DNA of 35,055 nucleotides, from positions 1 to 35,055 of the forward strand of contig JACRBX010000347.1 of the NCBI GenBank assembly GCA_016219225.1, read 5' to 3'. The DNA is from Deltaproteobacteria bacterium (GTDB lineage: Bacteria > Desulfobacterota > RBG-13-43-22). The notes beneath the pieces are model-generated. The model was not told where the DNA came from, searched no databases, and saw only the letters and a program-made list of their open reading frames with translations. Shown here piece after piece: positions 26,396-35,055 of this stretch. How positions within the stretch are numbered: the stretch's first letter is position 1; each line of letters begins with the position of its first letter. The position numbers were made by a program, and so were the translations under genes.

Positions 26396-27184
26396 TTAAA
26401 CCTCACCCCAGGACAGTTTCTTCCCTAAAGGAATGGCTTGGGGCTGGTACAACCCGCCGACACCGGCCAACTTTTCCTCGATTTTGAGAGGATGTTCTCT
26501 TTCATTAATGGCTGTCAGGCCTTCAATGGTCATGGTCATCAAGGATTCGCTCAGGATGGCCTTTTCTTTTAATTTGGAGGAAAGGGGGAGCATGATCAAA
26601 TTGGCGATAATTACCCCGTAAAAAGTGGACATCAGGGCCACGGCCATCATGGGAGTCATGGTTTCCACCGACTGAAAATGGTCAAACATCTTTATTAAGC
26701 TGATAATCGTTCCGGCCAGACCGAGGGCCGGGGTAAGCCGGGACAGGGTCTTGAGAATGTTTTGACTCAGATTATAATTTACAATCCGGATAGCCATCTC
26801 CCTTTCCAAAATATTTTTTATTTCGTCAATGGGATGGTGATTGATCATTAAATGGATGCCCAGTCTTAAAAAATCGTCCTCGATCTCTCCCAGCCGGTGC
26901 TCCAATTCGCGAATATTCCCTTTTCGATAAATCCCGGCTAAAGTTAAGATATTCTTGAGCAGGGAGGCCCGGTCCTGGCGATCTTGAAAGGCTTCTTTGA
27001 GATGGATAAAGACGGCCTTAATCCTGTTGGTCGGAAACCCGACCAACAGACCGATCACGGTTCCGCTCCCGATGATCAACAAGGCATCGAGATTAAGAAA
27101 CATTTCCAGTCCGGCATTTCGGATGATCGGTAACATAAAGAAAAAAATTCCAGCCGAGACGGTTAAGGTAATGAGCAGGTTCAT
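26396..27184 (-). CDS. motA: Flagellar motor stator protein MotA
   Basis: 262 residues with four hydrophobic segments (about 2-21, 31-50, 150-170, 182-203). The channel prolines are in LTPALGLAGTIISLI and IMLPLSSKL, and the cytoplasmic loop between helices 2 and 3 is charged, for FliG contact. MotA with MotB forms the ion-driven stator. A strong GGAGGAA site precedes the ATG, and a sigma-54 box lies about 60 bases upstream. Confidence 0.95.
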   Translation of the reverse strand: MNLLITLTVSAGIFFFMLPIIRNAGLEMFLNLDALLIIGSGTVIGLLVGFPTNRIKAVFIHLKEAFQDRQDRASLLKNILTLAGIYRKGNIRELEHRLGEIEDDFLRLGIHLMINHHPIDEIKNILEREMAIRIVNYNLSQNILKTLSRLTPALGLAGTIISLIKMFDHFQSVETMTPMMAVALMSTFYGVIIANLIMLPLSSKLKEKAILSESLMTMTIEGLTAINEREHPLKIEEKLAGVGGLYQPQAIPLGKKLSWGEV

Positions 27185-27243
27185 TTTATTCCTCCTGAAC
27201 GGTTAAGGTTGCGTGAAACATTACGGAGTCAGACTTTTGATAC

Positions 27244-27259
27244 AGCAATCCTTATGCCA
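27244..27259 (-). promoter_or_regulatory. Sigma-54 promoter for motAB
   Basis: Minus strand TGGCATAAGGATTGCT matches the sigma-54 consensus at both elements (TGGCAY, GG-N10-GC, TTGCW). The predicted start near 27233 gives a leader of about 50 bases containing the strong motA ribosome site. It is the best sigma-54 site in the window. Confidence 0.68.
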
Positions 27260-27316
27260 AGATAGTCCTATGAAAGCTTTCAGCGATCGGTAATCAGTTT
27301 CAGGAATTTGCATTTT

Positions 27317-27403
27317 GGACGCCGATGAACGCAGATTGCCATGATTTTCAATATAGAGAGCTATAGAATAATTATCTGCGGGTATCGGCAAAAATCTGCG
27401 TCC
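27317..27403. repeat. Imperfect inverted repeat (second intergenic repeat family)
   Basis: The left arm GGACGCCGATGAACGCAGAT (27317-27336) faces a right arm at 27374-27403, whose reverse complement reads GGACG, a ten-base insert, then CCGATACCCGCAGAT. The arms enclose an AT-rich core. This lies in the 291-base gap between the flhB-like gene and motA, upstream of the motA promoter. No gene is visible in the gap. Confidence 0.55.
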
Positions 27404-27475
27404 CAATTTAAAACCGATTTGAAACCGAAAGGCTCAGGGAAAAAGACGGAAAAATTTTCCCCATCAGGAAAAATT

Positions 27476-27766
27476 TTAGGGGAGGGTGTGGCCGGCAGAG
27501 TTCAAGATTTTGTTGTTCATTTTATAAATAAAGACCAGAATCTCGGCTACTGCTTTGTAGAGGGCAGGCGGGATCTCCTCATAAAGATCCAGAGTGGAAA
27601 GAATTTCCAGCAAATGGGGATCTTCTTTTAACGGGATATTATGATCTTTGGCGGTTTGAATGATTTTTTCAGCCAGCCAGCCGCTCCCTTTGGCTACGAG
27701 ACGGGGGGCCGCGTCTTTTTCGCGTCGATACTGTATGGCGGCGGCTTTTTTGGAATCTTTATTCAT
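27476..27766 (-). CDS. FlhB C-terminal domain homologue (FlhB2/FhlB type)
   Basis: 96 residues. The protein corresponds to the cytoplasmic domain of the export gate component FlhB just after the NPTH cleavage site: AAAIQYRREKDAAPRLVAKGSGWLAEKIIQTAKDHNIPLKEDPHLLEILSTLDLYEEIPPALYKAVAEILVFIY. It has no membrane part and no NPTH motif. In several bacteria such a free copy can stand in for the FlhB cytoplasmic tail, and it commonly lies beside a second FliK-like gene, as here. Confidence 0.88.
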   Translation of the reverse strand: MNKDSKKAAAIQYRREKDAAPRLVAKGSGWLAEKIIQTAKDHNIPLKEDPHLLEILSTLDLYEEIPPALYKAVAEILVFIYKMNNKILNSAGHTLP

Positions 27767-27786
27767 TGATGTAAAACTTTTTTCTT

Positions 27787-27906
27787 ACTAAACCCTTATG
27801 CTCGCTTGTCACGAGCACCACGAAAAATGAAAATGTCTTTCGCCGACCCCCGATCCCTGACCCCCGATCCCTGAACGTTATTTTCGCACTAAACCCTGAT
27901 GCTCAC
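27787..27906. repeat. Direct repeats flanking an 82-base insert at the end of the second fliK
   Basis: A 19-base block at 27787-27805 (ACTAAACCCTTATGCTCGC) recurs at 27888-27906 with 17 of 19 bases matching; the second copy covers the last codons and stop of the gene. The insert contains a tandem 14-base repeat CCCCCGATCCCTGA at 27847-27860 and 27861-27874, and a 28-base block (27817-27844) that matches 1621-1648 upstream of fliK at 22 positions. Confidence 0.6.
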
Positions 27907-29208
27907 AATTGTCTCATCCGTCTCGATTCGGTTGATGGGGTCCTCCATCTCTTCCGATTCCCTGAGGAAAGTAAAGTTTTTCAGGTTCAACCCGGCCCGA
28001 TTAAAATTTTCCTTTAACTCTCCAAGACAGGAATGAATTATGGTATTCAGTCCGGGATGCCCCACCTTAAAGGTCAGGGAAAAATCCCTGTCCTGCATAA
28101 AGATGAAGGCCGAAACCGGTCCCAGTTTTTCCAGTTCAAGATGGATGCCACAGGAATACGAGGTCCCTCCTGACGGGGCCGTTCTCCTTTTAAAAATTAA
28201 TTCTCCCCTTTTTAATTCGGCCCATTGAACCGGCAAAAAGGTATAAAATGAGTCGGATATTTTTGAAAGGAGTTGGAAGGTCTCAATATCTTTTAAGAGG
28301 GTTTCTACCCCTCCTAAGGTCTTCTCATCGGGATGGGCTGTTCCCTGTCGGCCTCTTTCCGCCTCCCCCATGGTTTTTTGTTCAAGAATTTCTTGAAGTT
28401 GTAATAAAAAACCTTTAATATCTTTATTTATTTTACTTTCAATCTGAAAAACATCTTTTCCCCCAAGTGCGCCGGATCCGGCCATGGCCTTCAATTTGGC
28501 TTCCAAAACAATCCCGGAATTTTCTAAGGCATTCTTAAGTTGGTCGAAAGCCAGACCATCCATAGAAACCAGTAATTTTTCCTGAAGGTTTTGTAACAAA
28601 GGGGGGCTGCTTATTTCTTCCTTAGCCAGTTGGAATAATTGGGTTAACCTTTCCGTTATATCTAGGCCCGGCCCTTTCAAAGAAGTCTGCAGAACGTGTT
28701 GAATTTCATCCCGCAGGCTTTTCGGAAGCACCTTGATATCAGAAGGCAGGGTTTTGAAAAGAGATCCTAAAAGGTCCCTTTGCTTCCCCGACGGAATGGA
28801 TTCGGGAGGTTGACCCTCCTCAGCCCTGGCGTTGAAAAGATTGATGATTCTATCCGCTGCCTTCCTGGTCAGATCCTCTATTCTTTCATTTTCATCACCC
28901 GGAAAGGATTGGGTACGGTTTGCTTCTCCCGCCCCGGTTTTATTATCCAGTAATTGAAGTCTTAATTCTCCGGCTGCCCCTTTCCAGTCTAAGACCTTCA
29001 AAGAGAGGGTATCATTTTTTTCAAAGGCCAAATTCGTACGGGCCGGTAAATAGCCGCCTTTAACCTTAAGGGTAAGACCCCCGGACGGGAAAAGATCGAC
29101 TACCTGGGCCTCGATGATCTCACCTATTCGAACAGGAATCTCTCTCCCAACAGGTTTTATGAGGGTAAGTATTGGTCCGGCCGATGGAGTTTCCTGAATA
29201 CGAATCAT
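27889..29208 (-). CDS. Second FliK-like protein
   Basis: About 439 residues. The ATG at 29208 is preferred over that at 29217 because the GGGGA ribosome site nearly abuts the latter. The N-terminus looks like a small beta domain (GEIIEAQVVDLFPSGGLTLKVKGGYLPARTNL, SLKVLDWKG), the middle is helical, and the C-terminal part (LELEKLGPVSAFIFMQDRDFSLTFKVGHPGLNTIIHSCLGELKENFNRAGLNLKNFTF) follows the FliK C-terminal domain. This build is found beside flhB2-like genes, as in Bacillus ylqG-ylqH. Whether it measures hooks is unknown. It starts the minus-strand half of the window, divergent from the cyclophilin gene. Confidence 0.72.
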   Translation of the reverse strand: MIRIQETPSAGPILTLIKPVGREIPVRIGEIIEAQVVDLFPSGGLTLKVKGGYLPARTNLAFEKNDTLSLKVLDWKGAAGELRLQLLDNKTGAGEANRTQSFPGDENERIEDLTRKAADRIINLFNARAEEGQPPESIPSGKQRDLLGSLFKTLPSDIKVLPKSLRDEIQHVLQTSLKGPGLDITERLTQLFQLAKEEISSPPLLQNLQEKLLVSMDGLAFDQLKNALENSGIVLEAKLKAMAGSGALGGKDVFQIESKINKDIKGFLLQLQEILEQKTMGEAERGRQGTAHPDEKTLGGVETLLKDIETFQLLSKISDSFYTFLPVQWAELKRGELIFKRRTAPSGGTSYSCGIHLELEKLGPVSAFIFMQDRDFSLTFKVGHPGLNTIIHSCLGELKENFNRAGLNLKNFTFLRESEEMEDPINRIETDETIVSIRV

Positions 29209-29254
29209 TCCAACCATTCCCCTGAAGGATCGTCATTAATCTGCCACTTCTAAT

Positions 29255-29281
29255 TTATCGGTATAAAAAGGATAAAACTGA
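29255..29281 (-). promoter_or_regulatory. Weak sigma-28-like box before the second fliK
   Basis: Minus strand: TCAGTTTT, eleven bases, ACCGATAA. The -10 is the same ACCGATAA seen before cheW, but the -35 matches the consensus at only five of eight bases. It lies about 47 bases before the ATG. The surrounding 29218-29467 gap is a divergent intergenic region with no gene. Confidence 0.3.
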
Positions 29282-29467
29282 AACTTCAATTTTTTCTTGC
29301 CTTTATTTCTCTTAACATGGTATCCTTTCCCAAGGTGAGCAAGGACTATTGATCCAAATACCGGGTTTGAGACTAAGCCCCGGGGCGTCTGGAAAATCCT
29401 GTTTATCGGGAGCGCCGTCTCAATTATAGCATTGCTCGCCATTTCTATTTTTTAAGGAGGCATAAGA

Positions 29468-29956
29468 ATGGCCAATCGTCAAGCCGTCATTCAAACCAAT
29501 AAGGGGACCATCCGCTTTGAGTTGTTGGAAGCCGATGCCCCGAAGACCACTGAAAATTTTATCAAACTGACTGAAAAAAGCTATTATGACGGGGTCATCT
29601 TCCACCGGGTCATCAATGGATTTATGATTCAGGGGGGGGATCCTACCGGTACAGGTCGCGGAGGCCAATCGGCCTGGGGCGGCCGCTTTGATGATGAGAT
29701 CAATCCGGCCTCGGACCTTTACCGTCAGGGCTACCGGGCCGGAACCGTGGCCATGGCCAATGCCGGACCCAATACCAATGGGTCCCAGTTTTTTATCATG
29801 CATGCGGATTATGCCCTGCCCCCGAACTATTCCATTTTCGGGCGGGTCATGGAAGGCCAGGAGGTGGTCAACACCATTGCCTCCAGTCCAACGGATTCCA
29901 ACGATCGCCCTCTTTCCCAGGTGATCATGGAAAAAGTAATTATCGAACAGCAATAG
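29468..29956 (+). CDS. Cyclophilin-type peptidyl-prolyl isomerase
   Basis: 162 residues, a bare cyclophilin domain without signal peptide and so cytoplasmic. It catalyses cis-trans isomerisation of prolyl bonds. The catalytic and binding residues are in [19 protein letters not shown] (about 45-63), [18 protein letters not shown] (about 98-115) and [12 protein letters not shown] strong AAGGAGG site precedes the ATG. Only one base separates it from typA, suggesting co-translation. Confidence 0.95.
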   Translation: MANRQAVIQTNKGTIRFELLEADAPKTTENFIKLTEKSYYDGVIFHRVINGFMIQGGDPTGTGRGGQSAWGGRFDDEINPASDLYRQGYRAGTVAMANAGPNTNGSQFFIMHADYALPPNYSIFGRVMEGQEVVNTIASSPTDSNDRPLSQVIMEKVIIEQQ

Positions 29957-29957
29957 T

Positions 29958-31745
29958 ATGCCTATACGTCAAGATCTGCGCAATTTGGCCATTATTGCCC
30001 ATGTGGACCACGGCAAGACTACCCTGGTGGATGCCATGCTCTGGCAGAGTGGCGTCTTCCGGGAAAACCAGCAGGTGGTTGAAAGGGTCATGGACAGTAT
30101 GGACCTGGAACGGGAAAAGGGCATTACCATCATGGCCAAGAATACGGCCATCGTCTATAAAGGGGTCAAGATCAATATCGTCGATACCCCCGGCCATGCC
30201 GATTTCGGCGGAGAAGTGGAACGGACTCTGAACATGGTGGACGGGGTCATGCTTTTGGTGGATGCCACCGAAGGCCCCCTACCGCAAACACGATTCGTCC
30301 TGGGCAAGGCCCTGGAGCGCCGGCTCCCTCCCATCGTGGTGATCAATAAAATTGACCGGCCGGACCGCCGGATCAAGGAAGTCCTGGATGAGGTCTACGA
30401 TCTGTTTATCGACCTGGAGGCTACTGAAGACCAGCTCGATTTTCCGGTCCTTTACACCAATGCCCGGGCCGGTATCGCCCTGACCGACCCCGAGGGTAAG
30501 GGCCAGGGACTCGCTCCCCTTTTTGAGGCCATTTTAGAAGCCATTCCGGCCCCGGCCTGCGACCCGGAGGCCCCTTTGCAGTTCCTGGTGACCAACCTGG
30601 ATTACAGCGATTATGTGGGCCGGATCGCCGTGGGTAAGATCGTCAGCGGTAAGTTAAAACAGAGGCAGGAGGTGGCCCTGCTCAAGGGCGGGGAAATGAC
30701 CGCCAAGGCCATCCTCAGCCAGGTTTATACCTATGAAGGACTCAACCGGGTGGAACGGGATCTCATCGAGGCCGGGGATATCGCTGCCGTGGCCGGTGTG
30801 CCCGATGTCTTTATCGGCGACACCCTGGGCGATCCCGAAGATCCCCGGCCTTTGCCGAGTATCACCGTGGAAGAGCCGACCCTGTCCATGGTCTTTTCCG
30901 TCAACACCTCTCCTTTGGCCGGGAAGGAAGGCCGTCTCCTGACCTCCCGCCATATCAAGGATAGGCTGGATAAAGAGTTGCTCTATAATGTCAGCATCGG
31001 CGTTGAACAGGCCGAACACCGGGATTCCTTTAAGGTCAGCGCCCGGGGTGAGCTGCAGTTGGCCGTGCTGGTGGAGATGATGCGCCGGGAAGGTTTTGAG
31101 ATTTCTCTTTCCAAGCCCAAGATCATCACCCGTGAAATGGACGGCAAGCTCATGGAACCTTTGGAGCTGGCCGTAGTGGATATCCCGGAAACCTATGTCG
31201 GAGTGGTCAGCGAGAAACTCAGCGCCCGGCGGGGAAAAATGACCAAGATGATCAACCACGGCTCCGGTCGGGTGCGGCTGGAATTTGAAATCCCCTCCCG
31301 GGGGCTGATCGGCCTCCGCAGCCAGTTTCTGACCGACACCCGGGGCACCGGGCTTTTCAACACCATGATCATCGGCCACACCCCTCATGCCGGGGCCATC
31401 CCGTCCCGGCCCAATGGGGTCCTGGTTTCCGATCGGCCGGGCAAGGCCGTGGCCTATGCCATTTTTCATCTCCAGCCCAGAGGCATCATCTTTGTCAACC
31501 CGGGGGATCCGGTCTATCCCGGCCTGGTCGTTGGTGAAAATTCCCGACCGGAAGACCTGTGGGTCAACATCACCAAGGAAAAAAAACTGACCAACATCCG
31601 GGCCGCCAATGCCGATGAAGCCCTGCGTTTAGTCCCCCCCCGTCGTTTTACCTTGGAGCAGGCCATGGAGTATATTAATGACGATGAACAGGTGGAAGTG
31701 ACGCCTCTTTCCATCCGTCTGCGTAAAGCAAAGACCACCCGATAA
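29958..31745 (+). CDS. typA: Ribosome-associated GTPase TypA/BipA
   Basis: 595 residues, full length. A translational GTPase of the EF-G group, linked to ribosome assembly and stress growth. The G motifs are AHVDHGKTT (P-loop, 14-22), [23 protein letters not shown]. The domain with [45 protein letters not shown] and the C-terminal [21 protein letters not shown] are specific for BipA. Its third positions are visibly richer in G and C than those of the flagellar genes. Confidence 0.98.
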   Translation: MPIRQDLRNLAIIAHVDHGKTTLVDAMLWQSGVFRENQQVVERVMDSMDLEREKGITIMAKNTAIVYKGVKINIVDTPGHADFGGEVERTLNMVDGVMLLVDATEGPLPQTRFVLGKALERRLPPIVVINKIDRPDRRIKEVLDEVYDLFIDLEATEDQLDFPVLYTNARAGIALTDPEGKGQGLAPLFEAILEAIPAPACDPEAPLQFLVTNLDYSDYVGRIAVGKIVSGKLKQRQEVALLKGGEMTAKAILSQVYTYEGLNRVERDLIEAGDIAAVAGVPDVFIGDTLGDPEDPRPLPSITVEEPTLSMVFSVNTSPLAGKEGRLLTSRHIKDRLDKELLYNVSIGVEQAEHRDSFKVSARGELQLAVLVEMMRREGFEISLSKPKIITREMDGKLMEPLELAVVDIPETYVGVVSEKLSARRGKMTKMINHGSGRVRLEFEIPSRGLIGLRSQFLTDTRGTGLFNTMIIGHTPHAGAIPSRPNGVLVSDRPGKAVAYAIFHLQPRGIIFVNPGDPVYPGLVVGENSRPEDLWVNITKEKKLTNIRAANADEALRLVPPRRFTLEQAMEYINDDEQVEVTPLSIRLRKAKTTR

Positions 31746-31867
31746 AAAAATTTATAAAATTTAATCTTCCCGAAGCAAGCTGCAGAATCGAAACTCCTTG
31801 ACATCTCCTTCTTTCCTTGAGTAGTCTGATAAGATACCTGCAAATGTGATCTTGGAGGGATCGCTGA

Positions 31868-32983
31868 ATGATCAGCAAAAATCAAGTAATCGAAAAGGCT
31901 TATGAATTGGGTTTCGGGGATATCGGTTTTACCACGGCCGATCCTTTTGAAACTCAAAAAGAAATTCTACGGGAGCGCTACGAGGCCTATGAATGGGCCT
32001 TTAAAATGGGGCTGGACCTGATGACCGGCACGGACCCCAAAAAAATCCTGCCCCAGGCCAAGACTATTATTGTCCTCATGGAAGTCTATTTTCACCAGGC
32101 CTTTCCCAAATCCCTGGAACAACATTTCGGTCGCTGTTATCTGGATGACGACCGGGTCACCAAAGACCGCCTGGCTAAACGGGTCAAGGCCTTTCGTTCT
32201 TTTCTGACCGAAAACGGGATCGAGTCCAAGGTGCCCTTTTACCTGCCCCACCGGATCGCGGCGGCCCGGGCCGGCCTGGGGACCTTTGGGAAGAATTGCC
32301 TTTTTTATTCCAATCAGGTGGCCGGACAGGGTTCCTGGGTCTTACCGATTACCGTGGTGGTGGACCGGGAATTTGCCCCGGATGAGTCTTCCATGGAAAT
32401 CGGCTGCCCGGATTGGTGCCGGAACGCCTGCCTGACCGCCTGCCCGACCGGTGCCTTGAAAGGCCCCCGTCACATTGATCCCCGGAAATGTATTTCCTTC
32501 CTCACCTATTACGGCCAGGGCCTGACCCCCCTGGAACTGCGGGAACCCATGGGTTTATGGGTTTACGGCTGTGATCGCTGCCAGAATGTCTGTCCCCGTA
32601 ACGCCCCCTGGCTGGCCAAAGAACTGCCGGTGAATCCAAATGTCACGCCCATGGTCGATGATTTTAAACTCGCCAGGTTACTGCACATGGACCCCCAATA
32701 TTTCAACACGCGCATCTTTCCCCACATGTTTTATATGTCCGAGAAAGATCTCTGGCGCTGGAAGATGAATGTGGCCCGGGCCATGGGAAACACCTTGGAC
32801 CAACAATATATCCCGGAGCTGGCTAAGGCCTTTCAGGAAAATACAGACGAACGGGTCCTGGGCATGATTGCCTGGGCCTTGGGCCGCATCGGCGGCCCGT
32901 CGGCTAAAAAGGCCCTGAACGATGCCTTACCTAAAAGTGAAGGTCTGGTCCGCCGGGAAATAGAGCTTGCTTTGGAAAAATAA
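31868..32983 (+). CDS. QueG-like double [4Fe-4S] protein with HEAT-type tail
   Basis: 371 residues. The second half of the protein holds two ferredoxin-like cluster sites: Cys180, Cys184, Cys188, Cys192-Pro, then Cys208 and the YGCDRCQNVCP block (Cys235, 238, 242), as in epoxyqueuosine reductase. The segment AAARAGLGTFGKN also matches that family. Two differences matter: the first site has C-x3-C-x3-C-x3-CP spacing rather than C-x2-C-x2-C-x3-CP, and the segment before AGLG (KVPFYLPHR) lacks the Asp usual in queuosine enzymes. The tail has a HEAT-like pair (LGMIAWALGRIGGPSAKKALNDAL). It is thus a relative, not a sure QueG. A GGAGGGA site precedes the ATG. Confidence 0.75.
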   Translation: MISKNQVIEKAYELGFGDIGFTTADPFETQKEILRERYEAYEWAFKMGLDLMTGTDPKKILPQAKTIIVLMEVYFHQAFPKSLEQHFGRCYLDDDRVTKDRLAKRVKAFRSFLTENGIESKVPFYLPHRIAAARAGLGTFGKNCLFYSNQVAGQGSWVLPITVVVDREFAPDESSMEIGCPDWCRNACLTACPTGALKGPRHIDPRKCISFLTYYGQGLTPLELREPMGLWVYGCDRCQNVCPRNAPWLAKELPVNPNVTPMVDDFKLARLLHMDPQYFNTRIFPHMFYMSEKDLWRWKMNVARAMGNTLDQQYIPELAKAFQENTDERVLGMIAWALGRIGGPSAKKALNDALPKSEGLVRREIELALEK

Positions 32984-32993
32984 GGAGGAACTT

Positions 32994-33695
32994 ATGCCGA
33001 AAAAGAAAATCAACGCCTTTCCTTCCTGTGCTTCCTGTGAAACGGCCGTCCCCCAAAAAATCTGCTTTTCTTCCAAAGGAATCGGCGCCAAAGGCTGCCC
33101 AACCCTGGTAAAGAAAGAGGTGCTGCGCGAGGCCAACCGGGAATACGAAGACCCTCGAACCAAAGAGTTTGCCCGTCAGGCCTCCATCCAGGAAAGTGAA
33201 TGTTATGCCAACCGGCATCAACGGCCCTATGTCATGCAGCCCACCAAGACCCGGCTCGTGGAAATCTGCGAATTTGCCCGGAAGATGGGCTACCAGCGTC
33301 TGGGGTTGGCCTTTTGCATTGGTCTGGCCCAGGAGGCCAGGATGGTGGAAAAGGTTTTCAAGGCCCAGGGATTTGAGATGGTATCAGTGGCCTGCAAAGC
33401 CGGCCGAACCCTCAAGGAAAAAATCGGGATCAAGGAAGAGGAAAAAATCTATCAGGGCACGGAGGAGGCCATGTGCAACCCCGTCTATCAGGCCAGGCTT
33501 CTGAATGAAAGTGCAACGGAATTTAATGTCCTTTTGGGACTATGCGTCGGCCACGATTCCCTGTTTTTCAAATATGCCCAGGCCCCGACCACCGTCCTGG
33601 CCGTCAAGGACCGGGTGACCGGCCATAATCCCCTGGCGGCTATATATCTCTCGGAATCGTACTACCGGAAAATTTTCGAGTCCGTCAATCAATAA
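32994..33695 (+). CDS. Cysteine-rich DUF1847-type protein
   Basis: 233 residues from the ATG at 32994, which has AAGGAGGAAC directly before it. The N-terminus has a Cys cluster (FPSCASCETAVPQKICF, then GCPTL) that suggests metal binding. Further conserved blocks are RLVEICEFARKMGYQRLGLAFCIGLAQEA, VSVACKAGR, MCNPVYQARLLNE, NVLLGLCVGHDSLFFKYA and TVLAVKDRVTGHNPLAAIYLS. This matches the uncharacterised DUF1847 family as I recall it. It follows the QueG-like gene by ten bases, so the two metal proteins are probably co-expressed. Confidence 0.78.
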   Translation: MPKKKINAFPSCASCETAVPQKICFSSKGIGAKGCPTLVKKEVLREANREYEDPRTKEFARQASIQESECYANRHQRPYVMQPTKTRLVEICEFARKMGYQRLGLAFCIGLAQEARMVEKVFKAQGFEMVSVACKAGRTLKEKIGIKEEEKIYQGTEEAMCNPVYQARLLNESATEFNVLLGLCVGHDSLFFKYAQAPTTVLAVKDRVTGHNPLAAIYLSESYYRKIFESVNQ

Positions 33696-33730
33696 CTAAT
33701 TATCGATTCAATATTAACGGGAGCCAATAA

Positions 33731-34939
33731 ATGGTGAAAAAATGGATTGTCATCGGATTGATCATTTTATTTGCAGCGGGCCTGGCCCACAGCCGCTCAG
33801 TACCACCCAAAAAAATCAGGACAGCAAAAAAAACCGCCTCCCAGACCAAAGCAGTCAAGGCCGCGGCAGTCCCGGAGACCCCCTATAAGGCCTTTTTGGT
33901 GATGGATGCCAGAAACGGCAAAATCCTTGAGGAGGAGAATAGCCACATCAAGCGCCCTCCGGCCAGTGTGGTCAAGCTCATGGTGGCTTATATCGTGCTG
34001 GAAAAGCTGGCTAAGGATGAAGTGAAATTATCGGATCCCATCCCCGTCTCCAGGGAAGGTTCCAAGATGGGGGGAAGCCAGGTTTACCTGAAAGAAGGCG
34101 AAAGCTTTACCCTGGAAGAAATGATGAAAGCCCTCATGGTGGCCTCGGCCAATGATGCCGCCTATGCCATTGCCGAACATCTGGCCGGGTCCAAGGATGC
34201 CTTTGTTCAATTGATGAATCAGAAGGCCAAGGCCTTGAATATGGCCGATACGGAATTCCATTCCGTCCATGGACTCCCGCCTTCCAAGGGAGATTCGGAG
34301 GACCTCAGCTCTTGTAACGATTTGGCCCTCCTGGCCCGGGCACTTTTAAAATATCCGAAAATTCTGGAATGGACTTCCATCAAAACGGAAGGGTTCAGAA
34401 ACGGGCAACTGGTCATGAATAATCACAACAAACTCCTTTTCAGGATGCCGGAAGTAGACGGGTTGAAAACCGGTTATTACCGTGAAACCGGGTTTAATGT
34501 GGTGGTCACGGCCGCCAAATCGGATTTAAGAATCATCGTTGTGGTCCTGGGAAGCGACCGGGCCAGAACCAGGGACAATATTGCCCTGGAAAAATTAAAA
34601 AAGGCCTTCTCCCAATATAAAAGGATGGACCTGGTAAAAAAAGGAGCGGTAATCGATAGGGATATTCTCCTGCCGGATGGTGAAATCGGAAAGATCAAAG
34701 GGGTGGCCGGGGCGAATTTATCCTATTCAGTCCCTCTTGATAATAAAGGGACCGTCACCAGGGAACCCCTGGTACCGGGGAAGGTACCAGGGGAGATCAA
34801 GCTGGGTCAGAAACTCGGTGACCTGGTCATTAAGGTCGATAATGAGGTGGTCGGCAAAGTGGATATCATTTCCCCTCTGGCAGTGCCTGAAGCCAATCTG
34901 CTTAAAAAGCTTGCCCGAAAAATGGGAATCGACCTTTAA
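33731..34939 (+). CDS. D-alanyl-D-alanine carboxypeptidase, PBP5/DacA family
   Basis: 402 residues with a signal peptide (KKWIVIGLIILFAAGLAHS). The penicillin-binding motifs are S79-V-V-K82, S139-A-N141 and K246-T-G248. The PBP5 C-terminal beta domain follows (ISYSVPL-like strand pattern near 320-380), ending in an amphipathic helix (EANLLKKLARKMGIDL) that could lie on the inner membrane. The enzyme trims the terminal D-Ala of peptidoglycan stem peptides in the periplasm. A GGGAG site precedes the ATG, 35 bases after the previous gene. Confidence 0.95.
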   Translation: MVKKWIVIGLIILFAAGLAHSRSVPPKKIRTAKKTASQTKAVKAAAVPETPYKAFLVMDARNGKILEEENSHIKRPPASVVKLMVAYIVLEKLAKDEVKLSDPIPVSREGSKMGGSQVYLKEGESFTLEEMMKALMVASANDAAYAIAEHLAGSKDAFVQLMNQKAKALNMADTEFHSVHGLPPSKGDSEDLSSCNDLALLARALLKYPKILEWTSIKTEGFRNGQLVMNNHNKLLFRMPEVDGLKTGYYRETGFNVVVTAAKSDLRIIVVVLGSDRARTRDNIALEKLKKAFSQYKRMDLVKKGAVIDRDILLPDGEIGKIKGVAGANLSYSVPLDNKGTVTREPLVPGKVPGEIKLGQKLGDLVIKVDNEVVGKVDIISPLAVPEANLLKKLARKMGIDL

Positions 34940-34970
34940 TAACCTCTTAAAAATCATCGAAAGCACATTC

Positions 34971-35055
34971 TTGATGCCTATGTAAAAACTCGTCATTCCC
35001 GATTCCGTCCCGTAGAGTCCTACACCCCGGAGGGTGCAGGCGGGAATCCAGCCAG
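34971..35055. repeat. MITE-like palindromic repeat, cut by window edge
   Basis: Begins TTGATGCCTATGTAAAAACT then CGTCATTCCCG, the same terminal repeat as the copy at 1833, and continues with the TCCGTCCCGTAG insert found in the copy at 21830. It ends at CGGGAATCCAG near the window edge, so its right end is not visible. Confidence 0.75.

Noticed and set aside
27382-27389. GCCGATAC on the minus strand, like a sigma-28 -10 box, upstream of motA
   Set aside because: It is part of the inverted repeat at 27317-27403, and the nearest TAAA is at 17 instead of 15 bases.
30654-31469. 271-codon minus-strand frame within typA
   Set aside because: Shadow of the GC-rich typA codons; His, Gly and Pro rich and without family features.
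31798-31835. TTGACA with TAAGAT before the QueG-like gene as a sigma-70 promoter
   Set aside because: The spacing is 26 bases, far beyond the usual 16-18.

Overview
The window is a motility and chemotaxis block from a Gram-negative, polarly or peritrichously flagellated bacterium. Gene content and protein style (MotE-type protein next to fliJ, second FliK with a short FlhB-like protein, CheX, CheD, HDOD protein, sigma-54 regulator pair) suggest a Desulfobacterota (deltaproteobacterial) genome. That assignment is inference; there is no rRNA to test it.

Layout. Everything from 1 to about 29.2 kb reads on the minus strand, so the order of transcription is right to left. (i) 29208-25613: second FliK-like protein, FlhB-like C-terminal domain protein, MotA, MotB. 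(ii) 25212-21926: CheA and CheB. (iii) 21535-14892: CheW, a 60-residue helix-turn-helix protein, a secreted single-Cache protein, one MCP, CheR, CheD, an HDOD protein, CheY, CheX and a second, active-site-deficient CheD. (iv) 14762-13452: an NtrC-type regulator that has lost its Walker B segment. (v) 13023-8708: a secreted TPR protein, an FlrB-like PAS kinase and an intact FlrC-like sigma-54 activator. (vi) 8566-2081: flgB-flgC-fliE-fliF-fliG-fliH-fliI-fliJ-motE, closed by a good intrinsic terminator. (vii) fliK, separated from motE by 530 bases and running off the left edge. From 29.46 kb the strand switches to housekeeping genes: cyclophilin, TypA/BipA, a QueG-like iron-sulfur protein, a DUF1847-type cysteine protein and a PBP5-type carboxypeptidase.

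How it works together. The flgB operon builds the basal body rod, MS ring, switch and export ATPase; FliK sets hook length; MotA/MotB power rotation; the che genes encode one receptor pathway with adaptation (CheR, CheB, CheD) and phosphatase (CheX) arms. Hand-found promoters fit a flagellar hierarchy: sigma-54-type boxes before motA, flgB, fliK and the TPR-kinase-regulator operon, and a sigma-28 box before cheW.

Most notable: an exact 33-residue gap in the second sigma-54 regulator, a Cys-to-Ala CheD next to CheX, a tandem MshEN-like motif inside CheA, a tandemly repeated 66-67 residue block in FliK, a soluble Cache protein paired with an MCP, the orphan C-terminal tail of a lost MCP upstream of cheW, and several families of intergenic repeats (palindromic MITE-like element, heptamer arrays). 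All calls were made by reading; no database or alignment search was run.
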